A stretch of 64,000 nucleotides of DNA, from NCBI RefSeq assembly GCF_025685685.1, contig NZ_JAGSYH010000010.1, forward strand, positions 1 through 64,000, written 5' to 3'. The DNA comes from Acidicapsa dinghuensis. GTDB lineage: Bacteria > Acidobacteriota > Terriglobia > Terriglobales > Acidobacteriaceae. Position numbers and translations under genes: made by a program. This document shows, piece by piece, positions 26,022 to 35,418 of this stretch. Numbering within the stretch: position 1 is the stretch's first letter; every line of letters starts with the position of its first letter. The notes under the pieces were generated by a model. That model was given only the letters and a program-made list of their open reading frames with translations, did no database searches and was not told the origin of the DNA.

Positions 26022-27671
26022 ATGGGATTTGCTCTGCGAGCTGCGATCGGCGGCTTTTTGCTCATGATCTCTGGCACTGCTCCGCTGTGCTGGGCACTGC
26101 AGAATCAGCCGGGAAATTCCACCATCCGCACGACGACGCATCTGGTGCAGTTCGGAATGATCGTACGAGACAGGAATGGCGCGGTCAGGAATCTCACGAA
26201 AGACGATTTTGTTGTTAAGGATCGCGGCAAGATCCAGCCAATCAATGTCTTCTCGGTTGATGTGTCGGGCACAACCGCGCAATCGGCGCAGCCGCTGCCG
26301 CCGAATACCTATTCCGATATAGCTGGTTACGGTACGGAGAAGCCTAGAAGCGTCACGATTGTTCTGCTGGACAATTTGAATGCTCTGTTTGGTGCGGCGC
26401 CGGAGCCTTATGAGCGGACTCCGCGATGGCTTGAGGAGCATGCTCTCACGAATGCGAAACAGCATCTCATGGAGTTTTTGCGGACGATGGATCCGAGCGA
26501 TCGCATTGCGATCTATGGCCTGACCGACAGGCTGCGCGTGCTGTGCGATTTTACCTGCAACCGGGATCAGCTACTGGCGGTAGTAGGCAAATATGATGCG
26601 AGCGCAATGACGGCGCGCGGCGCGGTAGAGCCTGGGTCAGTCCATGTGCCGGAGATGCTCGATCCTGACTCAGCTCACCTGGGGGCTCCTATCGCAGAGG
26701 CAGGACAAGAGCTAGCAGGTTTCAAGAATCAAGATCGCGCGCAGTTGACGATGGAGGCGATTGCGGCAATCACGGAGCATGTCGCGGACATTCCCGGCCG
26801 AAAGAATCTGCTCTGGTTGACGTCAAATCTTCCTTTTTCAGGAGAAGCAATTGCACGTGTGCTGGCGCGCGGCAATGTAGTGGCTTATCCACTGGATGCG
26901 CGCGGTCTTCTGCCGCGAAGCCCCGTCGTCACGATGGAGGATGCAAATGAGGATGACTACGCCATGGGCCGAGTGGGTGGACTTATGGGTGCCGATTCGG
27001 GACCGACCGGCATTGGGACGATGCAGGAGATGGCGGCGGATACGGGTGGTCACGCATTCGTCAATACCAACGATCTGACCAGCGCTATTCGCAGTGCGAT
27101 TGAAGATTCTGCGGTGACGTATACGCTGGGCTTTTATCTACCGGAGAGTGATGTTGATGGGAAATTTCACAAGATTGCGGTGCAGGTGAAGCAAGCGGGA
27201 TTGAGTGTGACCGCTCCGCGCGGGTACTTTGCGGACAAGGATACGGATGCAACGGAGAGCGAAACACGCAGCGCGTTTATCGCTGCGATAAGGAGCCCGC
27301 TGGACGCGGCGGCGTTGCCACTGGTGGTGAGGATGGAGCGCCAGGATAAGGCGGCGCAGAATTCAGTGGAGATTGTCGGGTCGGTTGGTTTGAAGAGTGT
27401 GCAGGTACATCAGGAGGGCAGTTTTCGGAAAGGCACGCTGGATATTTACACGATCGAGCAGGATGCGACAGGGAAGGTTCTGCATCAGGGGAATGAGCGG
27501 CTCAATCTTAAGCTTACCGAGCAGCAATATATTTCATATTTGCAATCGGGGATTCTATTTCACCAGGTTTTACAACCGCAGCAGGATACAAAGGTCTTGC
27601 GGGTGCTGGTGCAGGACCACGGGTCGGCGAGGGTTGGTAGTGTGATTATTCCGTTTGCGCATGTGAAGTGA
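26022..27671 (+). CDS. Secreted VWFA-domain protein, acidobacterial type
   Basis: A protein of 549 residues with a signal peptide (FLLMISGTAPLCWA) and the architecture annotated as VWFA-related acidobacterial domain. Typical features are VQFGMIVRDRNGAVRNLTKDDFVVKD near residues 42-68, the strand VTIVLLDNLNALF that carries the domain's metal-site region, NLLWLTSNLPF, and the late block TYTLGFYLPESDVDGKFHKI. These proteins are abundant, exported and functionally uncharacterised in Acidobacteriota; protein binding is the expected role. Here the canonical DxSxS metal motif reads LDNLN, so metal-dependent adhesion is doubtful. Confidence 0.87.
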   Translation: MGFALRAAIGGFLLMISGTAPLCWALQNQPGNSTIRTTTHLVQFGMIVRDRNGAVRNLTKDDFVVKDRGKIQPINVFSVDVSGTTAQSAQPLPPNTYSDIAGYGTEKPRSVTIVLLDNLNALFGAAPEPYERTPRWLEEHALTNAKQHLMEFLRTMDPSDRIAIYGLTDRLRVLCDFTCNRDQLLAVVGKYDASAMTARGAVEPGSVHVPEMLDPDSAHLGAPIAEAGQELAGFKNQDRAQLTMEAIAAITEHVADIPGRKNLLWLTSNLPFSGEAIARVLARGNVVAYPLDARGLLPRSPVVTMEDANEDDYAMGRVGGLMGADSGPTGIGTMQEMAADTGGHAFVNTNDLTSAIRSAIEDSAVTYTLGFYLPESDVDGKFHKIAVQVKQAGLSVTAPRGYFADKDTDATESETRSAFIAAIRSPLDAAALPLVVRMERQDKAAQNSVEIVGSVGLKSVQVHQEGSFRKGTLDIYTIEQDATGKVLHQGNERLNLKLTEQQYISYLQSGILFHQVLQPQQDTKVLRVLVQDHGSARVGSVIIPFAHVK

Positions 27672-27728
27672 GTTTGCTGTGGCTCGCGGAAGATGTACTT
27701 GTGATCGAGACGTTAGCTCTACCGACTA

Positions 27729-28097
27729 TTATGCACCGGGCTCGCCATCGCAAGGAATCGTTGTTGATCGCTTTGGATCGACGCGTGGAGGAGGGCCGTG
27801 TAGCTCTACTTCCCAAAACTCGAAGGGAGGAAGCACTTCGTAACTTCGGTCAATATAGCGGCGCAACCACTGCGCTGCGCGACGTTCTGCGTACTTTGCA
27901 TTTACTACAACACCATTGTCATCGAGCTCAATAACGTTCGCAAAGATCGCGTAGAGCTGCTCCATAGCGCTTGCATCTTTCAGAAGTATGGAACGGTAGT
28001 CGATGCCCTCTAAAATGCGATAACCAACTGTTCCGTTGGCTATCCAAAACGAAAATGTTCTCAGAGCTCCTGAAAATGAACCGCCTAGCTTCTTCAT
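27729..28097 (-). CDS. Small hypothetical protein (DUF7677-like)
   Basis: A 122-residue cytoplasmic protein with SFSGALRTFSFWIANGTVGY and KYAERRAAQWLRRYID, which resembles the uncharacterised DUF7677 group from memory. GGAGG lies 6 bases before the ATG at 28097; the longer TTG-initiated frame at 28112 starts upstream of that site and is rejected. It is convergent with the VWFA gene and divergent from ald. No function can be assigned. Confidence 0.65.
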   Translation of the reverse strand: MKKLGGSFSGALRTFSFWIANGTVGYRILEGIDYRSILLKDASAMEQLYAIFANVIELDDNGVVVNAKYAERRAAQWLRRYIDRSYEVLPPFEFWEVELHGPPPRVDPKRSTTIPCDGEPGA

Positions 28098-28233
28098 AGT
28101 TATCCTCCGCAAGTTTACAGGATCATCATTTGTCGAGTACCCGCCGAACCGATCTTCATTCGCGACCGCTGTGGTGCGGCCATCTACAATGGTTGCGGCG
28201 GGCTGGTTTGCGCCGTTTTAAGGAGAGATACGC

Positions 28234-29349
28234 ATGATTATTGGAGTGCCGAAGGAGATTAAGGACCACGAGGCGCGCGTTGGCGTGACGCCGGCAGGTG
28301 CGAAGGCGCTTGTAGAGGCTGGGCATGTGGTGCTGGTGGAGACGCATGCGGGGACGCAGTCTGGGTTTCCGGATCATGAGTATCAGGATGCGGGCGCGGA
28401 GATTGTTGGCGAGGCCGGCAACGTTTGGGCCAACGCCGAAACGGTTGTGAAGGTGAAGGAGCCGGTCGAGAAGGAGTATGTCTTCTTTCGCGAGGGGCTG
28501 GTGCTGTTTACCTATCTGCATCTGGCTCCGTTGCCGGAGTTAACTAATAGGCTGCTCGAAAAAAAGGTTATCGGCATTGCGTATGAGACTGTGCGCGACC
28601 GTGCGAATACGCTGCCGTTGCTGACGCCGATGAGCGAGGTAGCGGGGCGGATGAGTGTGCAGGTGGGCGCTTCGTATCTGGAGAAAGAAAAGGGTGGCCG
28701 CGGGATTCTGCTGGGGGGCGTTCCGGGTGTGCCTCCGGCGAATGTGTGCGTGATTGGCGGCGGCATTGTAGGCACGAATGCAGCGAAGATCGCGGTGGGC
28801 ATGGGCGCTCATGTGACGCTGGTGGATGTGAATCTGAACCGGCTGCGGGAACTGGATGATCTGTTTCTGGGAAGGCTGCACACGCTGGCCTCGAACAGTT
28901 ACAACGTGGGGCGGGCAACGCGCGAGGCCGATCTGGTGATTGGCGGAGTGCTGATTCCGGGAGCGACGGCACCGAAGATTGTGACGCATGCGATGGTGAG
29001 CAAGATGAAGAAGGGCGCGGTGATTGTGGATGTGGCGATCGATCAGGGAGGATGTGTAGAAACGGCGCGTCCAACATCGCACTCCGATCCGTCTTATGTT
29101 GTAGATGGAGTTGTTCACTACTGCGTAACGAATATGCCGGGGGCGGTGCCGCATACTTCGACGCTGGCGCTGACGAATGCGACGTTTCCGTATCTGATGC
29201 GGATTGCGAATCTGGGCGCGACGGAAGCATTGAAGGCGGATGCGGGGTTGGCCGAAGGGCTGAATGTGTGGAAGGGACAATTGACGCATCGTGGCGTGGC
29301 GGAGTCGCAGGGACGAGAATGGGTGGCACCTGCTTCGGTCCTCAACTAG
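28234..29349 (+). CDS. ald: Alanine dehydrogenase
   Basis: The 371-residue protein fits alanine dehydrogenase (EC 1.4.1.1), which interconverts L-alanine and pyruvate plus ammonium with NAD. Family landmarks are MIIGVPKEIKDHEARVGVTP at the N-terminus, the substrate Lys in VVKVKEP, the catalytic His in FTYLHLAPLPELT, the NAD-binding loop GGGIVGTNAAKIAVGMGA and DVAIDQGGC. The length equals the family norm. The ATG is preceded by AAGGAGAG. It is followed 31 bases later by a cupin gene and then the NIPSNAP gene, all on the same strand and possibly one transcript. Confidence 0.96.
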   Translation: MIIGVPKEIKDHEARVGVTPAGAKALVEAGHVVLVETHAGTQSGFPDHEYQDAGAEIVGEAGNVWANAETVVKVKEPVEKEYVFFREGLVLFTYLHLAPLPELTNRLLEKKVIGIAYETVRDRANTLPLLTPMSEVAGRMSVQVGASYLEKEKGGRGILLGGVPGVPPANVCVIGGGIVGTNAAKIAVGMGAHVTLVDVNLNRLRELDDLFLGRLHTLASNSYNVGRATREADLVIGGVLIPGATAPKIVTHAMVSKMKKGAVIVDVAIDQGGCVETARPTSHSDPSYVVDGVVHYCVTNMPGAVPHTSTLALTNATFPYLMRIANLGATEALKADAGLAEGLNVWKGQLTHRGVAESQGREWVAPASVLN

Positions 29350-29380
29350 ACGTGCGTGAAAGAACGATGATGGTGAGTAG

Positions 29381-29746
29381 ATGAATTATCAGGCGATCAG
29401 TTTGACAAAGAAGTTTGGACTGTTCTCAGAGCAGTGGACTCCCAAGGTGATTGCCGAGATGAACGACTATCAGTTCAAGATTGTGAAGCTCCAAGGTGAC
29501 TTCGTGTGGCACGATCACAAGGACACCGACGAGACATTTTTTGTGATCGATGGTGAGCTGCGCATCGATTTTCGCGATGGCGCGGTGCGTATCGGGCCGG
29601 GCGAAATGTTCGTGGTGCCAAAGGGTGTCGAGCACAAGCCTTATGCGGAGCGTGAGGTAAAGCTTATGCTGATTGAGCCGCGGGGGGTAGTGAATACAGG
29701 CGAAGCCGGCGGCGAACGAACGGCGCAGAATGATGTCTGGATTTGA
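29381..29746 (+). CDS. Cupin-domain protein
   Basis: A 121-residue single-domain cupin. The first motif contains GDFVWHDHKDTDETFFVIDG (two His and Glu as metal ligands) and the second VPKGVEHKPYAE with the third His. Small cupins of this kind bind a divalent metal and act as isomerases, dioxygenases or sensors; the reaction cannot be deduced. The position directly after ald suggests co-expression. It is cytoplasmic. Confidence 0.88.
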   Translation: MNYQAISLTKKFGLFSEQWTPKVIAEMNDYQFKIVKLQGDFVWHDHKDTDETFFVIDGELRIDFRDGAVRIGPGEMFVVPKGVEHKPYAEREVKLMLIEPRGVVNTGEAGGERTAQNDVWI

Positions 29747-29827
29747 ATTCCGATGCGAAAAGCCAGATATGAAGCTCTTCTCAGTGCTTAGAACGAAAAA
29801 GTAAGTTAATCCTCTCAGGGAGACGAT

Positions 29828-30634
29828 ATGGAACGGCGTAAGTTCATAGCTGCATCACTTGCTACTTCTGCTTTGGCTCTGGGACGTCGGGCTGAGGCTC
29901 AGGCCGCTGCAAAACCGGGTTCGATTGCGGGGCGCGAGTTTTACCAGATTCGGCGATACAAACTTTTCAATGGGCAGCAGACGAAGCTGACCTCGGAGTA
30001 TTTCGAGCATGCGTTGGTGCCCGCGTTGACGAGGCTTGGGCTGGGACCGATTGGCGTATTTTCGCTGACGTTTGGATTGGAGACGCCGACCGATATCGTT
30101 GTGATTCCGGGCCCGTCGGTAGAGGCGCTGACTACGGTGGATCTGCATCTGAACGAGGATGCGGAGTTTCAGAAAGCCGCGGAGCCGTGGTGGAGCGCTC
30201 CGGCGAGTCAGCCATCGTTTCAGCGTGTTGAGAGTGCGCTGTATATCGCGTTTGAGGGGTGGCCGAAGCTTACACCTCCCGAGGCTTCGGCGACGAAGGG
30301 TAAGCGGATTTTCCAGATGCGCACGTACGAAAGCCCGAGCTACCGCGACCATGTGGTGAAGGTGGATATGTTTCACCATGGTGAGTTTGATTTCTTTAAA
30401 TCAGCAGGTCTGCATTCGGTGTTTTATGGCGATATGCTGGTGGGTCCGCGGATGCCTTGCTTGACGTACATGCTGAGCATGGATTCGCTGGAGCAGTTGA
30501 ACGACAAGTGGGCTGCGTTTGGGAATAATCCCGATTGGAAGAAGCTGTCGGCCGATCCGCGCTATGGGTTTGAGCCTACGGTTAGCAATATCGACAACCT
30601 GGTGCTCGCGCCGCTGGGGATGTCGCAGATTTAG
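29828..30634 (+). CDS. Exported NIPSNAP-family protein
   Basis: A protein of 268 residues with two ferredoxin-like NIPSNAP (dimeric alpha-beta barrel) repeats: EFYQIRRYKLFNGQQ... near residues 37-130 and KRIFQMRTYESPSYRDH... near 155-250. The N-terminus begins MERRKFIAASLATSALALG, a plausible Tat-type signal, so export is expected. NIPSNAP proteins are common in Acidobacteriota and their role is unknown. It is last in a same-strand run with ald and the cupin, ending at a 41-base hairpin. Confidence 0.85.
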   Translation: MERRKFIAASLATSALALGRRAEAQAAAKPGSIAGREFYQIRRYKLFNGQQTKLTSEYFEHALVPALTRLGLGPIGVFSLTFGLETPTDIVVIPGPSVEALTTVDLHLNEDAEFQKAAEPWWSAPASQPSFQRVESALYIAFEGWPKLTPPEASATKGKRIFQMRTYESPSYRDHVVKVDMFHHGEFDFFKSAGLHSVFYGDMLVGPRMPCLTYMLSMDSLEQLNDKWAAFGNNPDWKKLSADPRYGFEPTVSNIDNLVLAPLGMSQI

Positions 30635-30656
30635 GGACCAGGGAATGCAAACCGAG

Positions 30657-30697
30657 CATATATAAAGGGCAGCCCAGGGCTGCCCTTTATATATGCA
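30657..30697. terminator. Bidirectional intrinsic terminator
   Basis: A near-continuous hairpin: arms GCATATATAAAGGGCAGCCC and GGGCTGCCCTTTATATATGC separated by a single base. The AT-rich base of the stem can serve as the T tract in either direction. It separates the converging NIPSNAP and DinB genes. Confidence 0.88.
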
Positions 30698-30702
30698 GGC
30701 GG

Positions 30703-31188
30703 CTACCATGTGTCTCCGCCGCTGGGTGGAGGCCAGTTATTGAAGAGCTGGCGCAAGAGAACGATGCGGCCTAAGTGGTAGGCGTTGTGGGAGGCGAGGC
30801 TTTCCAACTGTTCGCGGATGGTCATGTCGGGGGCGCGGCGCTGGGGGTTGGTAGGGCAGTGAACGATGTGGTCAAGGTTTATGACGTCGTCTGCGATGGC
30901 GGCGGCTTTCACGGCTCCGGTAAGGAAGCGGCTGCGGACTTGATCCCATGGCTCGGCGGTGTCGGACGGAAAGCCGGCTCCCGCGTGTTCAGGATGAGGA
31001 ACCGGATTGCCTTGCACCCATTCGATGCTAATGTCCTGCCAGAAGGCAAGATGCCAGACCTCTTCATATATGCTGCGCGGCGAGCCCGCGGGTTTGGCGT
31101 GCGCGATGGAATCAGGGATGGCTTCGAGGACATTGGCAGGTGATGCGAAAGCGCTGTTGCCGTTGAGGGCGCGTGCGAGCTCGGTCAT
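30703..31188 (-). CDS. DinB-family protein
   Basis: A 161-residue four-helix protein of the DinB/YfiT type. The three expected metal-binding histidines are visible: EEVWHLAFWQD (His46) and SHNAYHLGRIV (His134, His138). The family includes mycothiol/bacillithiol-dependent transferases and damage-inducible proteins; no substrate can be assigned. It reads towards the terminator at 30657 and is divergent from the sensor kinase gene. Confidence 0.87.
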   Translation of the reverse strand: MTELARALNGNSAFASPANVLEAIPDSIAHAKPAGSPRSIYEEVWHLAFWQDISIEWVQGNPVPHPEHAGAGFPSDTAEPWDQVRSRFLTGAVKAAAIADDVINLDHIVHCPTNPQRRAPDMTIREQLESLASHNAYHLGRIVLLRQLFNNWPPPSGGDTW

Positions 31189-31264
31189 GCGGATAGTGTA
31201 CGTGGAGGTTGACGCATGAGCGAGACGGCTGATGGAGAAAGTAAGCAGGGCCTATAATCTCGGC

Positions 31265-33571
31265 ATGTCGGTTTTTAGCAGCTCGCGGCAGCGAACGATC
31301 GCATTTCTGGCAGCGGGCGCGTTTGCCGTTGCGGCGTTGCTGGCGATGCTGCAGGCGTTTAATTTGAGCCAGTATCTGTCGCCGCGATCTCCGAGCGACA
31401 TTCTTGTTTTTGCCGCGACCTCGGTGATTGTTTTCCTGGTGCTGCTGGCGTTTCTGGTGCTGCTGATCCGAAACATTCTGAAGTTGTTTGCAGATCAACG
31501 CAGCAGCGCGCTGGGCTCGCGACTGCGGACACGGATGGTGCTGGGTGCGGCTCTGATTGCGCTGGCTCCGGCCGCGTTCATGTTTCTTTTCAGCTTCGGG
31601 TTGTTGAATCGTTCGGTGGATCGATGGTTTTCGCAGCCGACGGCGGAGCTGCGTGAGAACTCGACTCGAGTGGTGCTGGAGCTGGCGCTCTATGCTGCAT
31701 CCAATGCTCGGCTGGAAGCGGAAGCGATTGTTGCATCAGGGTTGGTGGATGGCGACGCGGCGACAGCCAATGCAGAGATTCATTCACGCCGGATTACCCT
31801 GGAGGGTGGGTTTGTTGCTTTGTATGGAGCGGACAAGCAAGAGATAGTCCTCTACCAGGTGCCTGCGAACAGTGCGAATCTGAGCATGCTGCCATTGCTT
31901 GATGACGGCAAGACCAGCGCAATTCCGCTGCAGGGCACGGTGATGCAGGGACTGCTTGCCGCTGCCCAGCGCACAGATGGGCCGATACTGACTGTGGATA
32001 CGGGGCAGGAACGGCGCGAGTATGCGATGGGTATTGCGGCGACTCCAACGGGGCGGCTGGTGGTGGTTGGGCTGCCCATGCCGCAGGGATTAAGCCAGAC
32101 GGCCAATCAGATCCGGATCGGCGCAACTCAGTACTGGGCGTTGTTCAGGTCGCGCTATACGATTCGTACCACGTATTTCTTCATGCTGCTGCTGATTACG
32201 ACGCTGGTGTTTTTTTCAAGTATGTGGCTGGCGTTGTACTTGTCGAAGCAGATTACGCGCCCGGTGGAAGCGCTGGCGGATGCGATGGATGAGATCGCCG
32301 ACGGCAAGCTGGAGCGGCGGGTGGGGATTGAGACCAGCGGTGAGATGGCCGAGCTGATCAGGGCGTTCAACCACATGGCTCAGGATCTGGAGTCGGCGCG
32401 GCACATGGCTGAGAGTTCGCGAGAACAGCTCTCGACAGTCAATCAGGCTGTAGAACAACGCCGGCGGGAGTTGGAAACAATTCTGGACACGATTCCCAGT
32501 GGCGTGGTGACGCTGGATAAGCATGGCGCTATTTTGCTGGCAAATCGCGCGTTTGCGTCATTGGCGGGGAAAAGCGAAGAGAGCGATCTGAGCGGAAGAA
32601 AGATTGAGTCGCTGTTTCCGGCAGACTGCAGTGACGATCTGGCGCGGGTGATTCGCAGAAGCTATCGCATGGGCGCGGCGTCGACCGAGATTGAGACACA
32701 TGGCGGCGGGCGCGTGATGCACCTGGCGGTGACAAGCGCACGGCTGGAGTTGGGAGCGGGGCAGGGCGCGGTGCTGGTGGTGGAAGATACTTCAGAATTA
32801 CTGCGAGCGCAGCGGCAGTTGGCATGGAAGGAAGTGGCGCAGCGCGTCGCGCATGAAATTAAGAATCCACTGACGCCGATTGCGCTTTCAGCAGAACGGA
32901 TTGGAAAGCATTTGGACCGGCCTACAGAGGACTCGCCCGGGGTGATTCGCAAATGCGGCGAAGTGATTCTCAGCTGCGTGGCGACGCTGCGCACTCTGGT
33001 AGATCAGTTTGCAGCGTTGGCGCAGTTTCCGGCTCCTCAGCCGCGACCATCGGATATGAACGATATTGTGGATAGCGCGCTGGAGATGTTCTCCGGGCGG
33101 CTTGAAGGGACAACGATCCGGAGGAAGCTCGAGCCGGATTTGCCGATGGTGATGGCTGATCCGGATGCGGTGAAGCGGGCGCTTGCGAACCTTATCGACA
33201 ATGCGGCAGAGGCAATGCAGGCGAGCCTGCTGCGTGTTCTGACGGTGGAGACAGGGTTGAGTGAGGACGGAGCGGCGGTGGAAGTGAGTGTGTGCGACAC
33301 GGGGTATGGACTGACAGATGAGATTCGCGAGCGACTGTTTCTGCCGTTTTATTCGACCAAGCAGCGTGGCACGGGACTCGGGCTGTCGATTGCAGCGAAG
33401 ATTGCCCAGGAGCATCACGGCTCGATACGAGCTGAAGCGAATTCGCCGCAAGGGGCTCGGTTTATTTTGAGCCTGCCGGTGACAGATGGACTGGGCGGCA
33501 GTGGAAAGTTTGGAGTGGATTCAGGTGTGGAAGGCCATGTAATTCCAGTTGAGCCGAGTGCGGTGCAGTAG
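31265..33571 (+). CDS. Membrane sensor histidine kinase, NtrY-like
   Basis: The protein of about 768 residues has an N-terminal block of membrane helices (TIAFLAAGAFAVAALLAML, IVFLVLLAFLVLLI, ALIALAPAAFMFLFSFGLL), a periplasmic sensing region, a further helix (TTYFFMLLLITTLVFF), HAMP, a PAS domain, the H-box AHEIKNPLTPIALSAERI (His530) and an ATPase domain ending in GTGLGLSIAAKIAQEHHGS. This is the NtrY architecture, linked to nitrogen or redox control in other bacteria. Its presumed partner is the NtrX-like regulator at 35419, beyond an intervening hydrolase gene. TATAAT at 31251-31256 lies 8 bases before the ATG at 31265, suggesting leaderless transcription; an alternative ATG is at 31232. 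Confidence 0.88.
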   Translation: MSVFSSSRQRTIAFLAAGAFAVAALLAMLQAFNLSQYLSPRSPSDILVFAATSVIVFLVLLAFLVLLIRNILKLFADQRSSALGSRLRTRMVLGAALIALAPAAFMFLFSFGLLNRSVDRWFSQPTAELRENSTRVVLELALYAASNARLEAEAIVASGLVDGDAATANAEIHSRRITLEGGFVALYGADKQEIVLYQVPANSANLSMLPLLDDGKTSAIPLQGTVMQGLLAAAQRTDGPILTVDTGQERREYAMGIAATPTGRLVVVGLPMPQGLSQTANQIRIGATQYWALFRSRYTIRTTYFFMLLLITTLVFFSSMWLALYLSKQITRPVEALADAMDEIADGKLERRVGIETSGEMAELIRAFNHMAQDLESARHMAESSREQLSTVNQAVEQRRRELETILDTIPSGVVTLDKHGAILLANRAFASLAGKSEESDLSGRKIESLFPADCSDDLARVIRRSYRMGAASTEIETHGGGRVMHLAVTSARLELGAGQGAVLVVEDTSELLRAQRQLAWKEVAQRVAHEIKNPLTPIALSAERIGKHLDRPTEDSPGVIRKCGEVILSCVATLRTLVDQFAALAQFPAPQPRPSDMNDIVDSALEMFSGRLEGTTIRRKLEPDLPMVMADPDAVKRALANLIDNAAEAMQASLLRVLTVETGLSEDGAAVEVSVCDTGYGLTDEIRERLFLPFYSTKQRGTGLGLSIAAKIAQEHHGSIRAEANSPQGARFILSLPVTDGLGGSGKFGVDSGVEGHVIPVEPSAVQ

Positions 33572-33607
33572 ACGGAACAGAAATAAGCAGCGGGGGATTC
33601 GCAGAGA

Positions 33608-35407
33608 ATGTTGACTGAAAAGTGGATGGGACGCGAACGGCTGGTTCGTGTGGTACTGGTGTGTGTGCTGGCGATGAGCGGCGCACTTGCATGGGCACAG
33701 CAACCGCTGCAATACGAGCGCAACGTTCCGATGCGGACGAGAGATGGCGTGGTGCTGCGTGCGGATGTCTACCGTCCTTTGACCGGAGGAACACATCCGG
33801 TGCTGCTGCAGCGGACTCCTTACAACAAAGATGGCGGCGTGCAGTTTGCGCTGGAGGCTGTCGATCGCGGATACATGGTGGTGATCCAGGATGTGCGTGG
33901 GCGCTATGCATCGGACGGGGACTGGTATCCGTTTAAGAACGAGATGAACGATGGGTACGACGCGGTGGAGTGGGCAGCGGGACTGCCGGGGTCAAATGGC
34001 AAGGTGGGCATGTGGGGCGGCTCTTATGTAGGCGCGACGCAGATGCTGGCGGCGGTAACGCATCCACCGCATCTTGCCGGGATATGTCCTGTGGTGACGG
34101 CGAGCAACTATCACGAGAACTGGACATACCAAGGCGGAGCGTTTGAGCAGTGGTTTAACGAGTCATGGACTTCAGGGCTGTCGCAGGACACGCTGGATCG
34201 GAAGATACGGCGCGAGTCAAAGCCCGCGGATGATGTGAATGTACTGCCGCTGACGCAGTATCCAGTGCTGCAGTCGAAGATGCAGACGGGATCAGTGGAG
34301 ACTTCGCGGGAACTGGCTCCCTATTTCGAAGACTGGGCGAAGCACACCGAATACGACGACTACTGGAAGCAGTGGGCGATTGCGGAGCGGTATGGCGAGA
34401 TTCGCGTACCTGCGCTTACGGTGGCTGCGTGGTACGACATCTTCCAGGGCGGGTCAGTCAGGAACTATATGGGAATGCGGGATCACGCGGGCACGGAAGA
34501 AGCTCGCAACGGACAGAGGCTGCTGATCGTGATTGGTGGACACGCAGGCGGCGGCCGGAAGATTGGCGCTGTCGATTTTGGCGATGCTGCTGCGGAGTAT
34601 GACGAAGGCAAGGTGACGCTGGATTGGTACGACTACCTGTTGCAGGGCAAGCAGAATGAGTTTGCGCGGCCGGACCGGGTGAAGCTGTTTGTGATGGGCG
34701 ACAACAAGTGGCGATGGGAGAAGGATTGGCCGCTGGAGCGCGCGAAGGAGACGAAGTTTTATCTGCACTCCGATGGGAAGGCAAACAGCTCTGCTGGAGA
34801 TGGCAAGTTGTCGTTGACAGAGGCTGCCAAGGAAACAGCGGATAGCTTTGTGTATGATCCGGCGAAGCCTGTGCCCACGACGGGAGGGCCGCTGTGCTGT
34901 GGGCCGTTTAATGGAATGCTGGGACCGCAGAACCAAAGCACGGTAGAAGATCGCAAGGATGTGCTGGTGTATACGACGGCGCCACTCGATCATGATGTAG
35001 AAGTAACGGGTCAGGTGAAACTGGAGCTGTATGCAAAGTCATCTGCTGTGGATACGGACTTCACGGGGAAGCTAGTGGATGTAGGACCGGATGGTTTTGC
35101 TAAGAACCTCACTGAGGGAATCTTGCGTGCGAAGTATCGCGAATCGACGCTTGGTGCGGCAGAGTTGATGAAGCCCGGCGAAGTTTACAAGTTCGAGATC
35201 GATTTGTGGTCAACGAGCAATGTGTTCAAGAAGGGGCACTCGATACGGCTAGAGGTTTCGAGCAGCAACTTTCCTAGGTTTGATCGCAATCTGAATACTG
35301 GGAAGAGCGCGAGTGAAAGCGCCGCGATGGTGAAGGCTACGAATACGATTCTGCATGACGCAGCGCATGAGTCGGTGCTGGTGTTGCCCATGGTCCCGCA
35401 GGAGTAG
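33608..35407 (+). CDS. Exported S15/CocE-type alpha/beta-hydrolase
   Basis: The protein of 599 residues has a signal peptide (VVLVCVLAMSGALAWAQ), an alpha/beta-hydrolase domain with the nucleophile elbow GGSYVG (Ser139) and YRPLTGGTHPVLLQRTPYNK near the N-terminus, and a C-terminal jelly-roll domain (VTGQVKLELYAKSSAVDTDFTGKLVDV). This is the CocE/NonD (X-Pro dipeptidyl-peptidase S15) layout, with substrates including esters, beta-lactam side chains and dipeptides. It lies between the two partners of the sensor kinase/regulator pair, with 36 and 11 base gaps, so all three are probably one operon. Confidence 0.9.
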   Translation: MLTEKWMGRERLVRVVLVCVLAMSGALAWAQQPLQYERNVPMRTRDGVVLRADVYRPLTGGTHPVLLQRTPYNKDGGVQFALEAVDRGYMVVIQDVRGRYASDGDWYPFKNEMNDGYDAVEWAAGLPGSNGKVGMWGGSYVGATQMLAAVTHPPHLAGICPVVTASNYHENWTYQGGAFEQWFNESWTSGLSQDTLDRKIRRESKPADDVNVLPLTQYPVLQSKMQTGSVETSRELAPYFEDWAKHTEYDDYWKQWAIAERYGEIRVPALTVAAWYDIFQGGSVRNYMGMRDHAGTEEARNGQRLLIVIGGHAGGGRKIGAVDFGDAAAEYDEGKVTLDWYDYLLQGKQNEFARPDRVKLFVMGDNKWRWEKDWPLERAKETKFYLHSDGKANSSAGDGKLSLTEAAKETADSFVYDPAKPVPTTGGPLCCGPFNGMLGPQNQSTVEDRKDVLVYTTAPLDHDVEVTGQVKLELYAKSSAVDTDFTGKLVDVGPDGFAKNLTEGILRAKYRESTLGAAELMKPGEVYKFEIDLWSTSNVFKKGHSIRLEVSSSNFPRFDRNLNTGKSASESAAMVKATNTILHDAAHESVLVLPMVPQE

Positions 35408-35418
35408 AAAGCAGTTCG

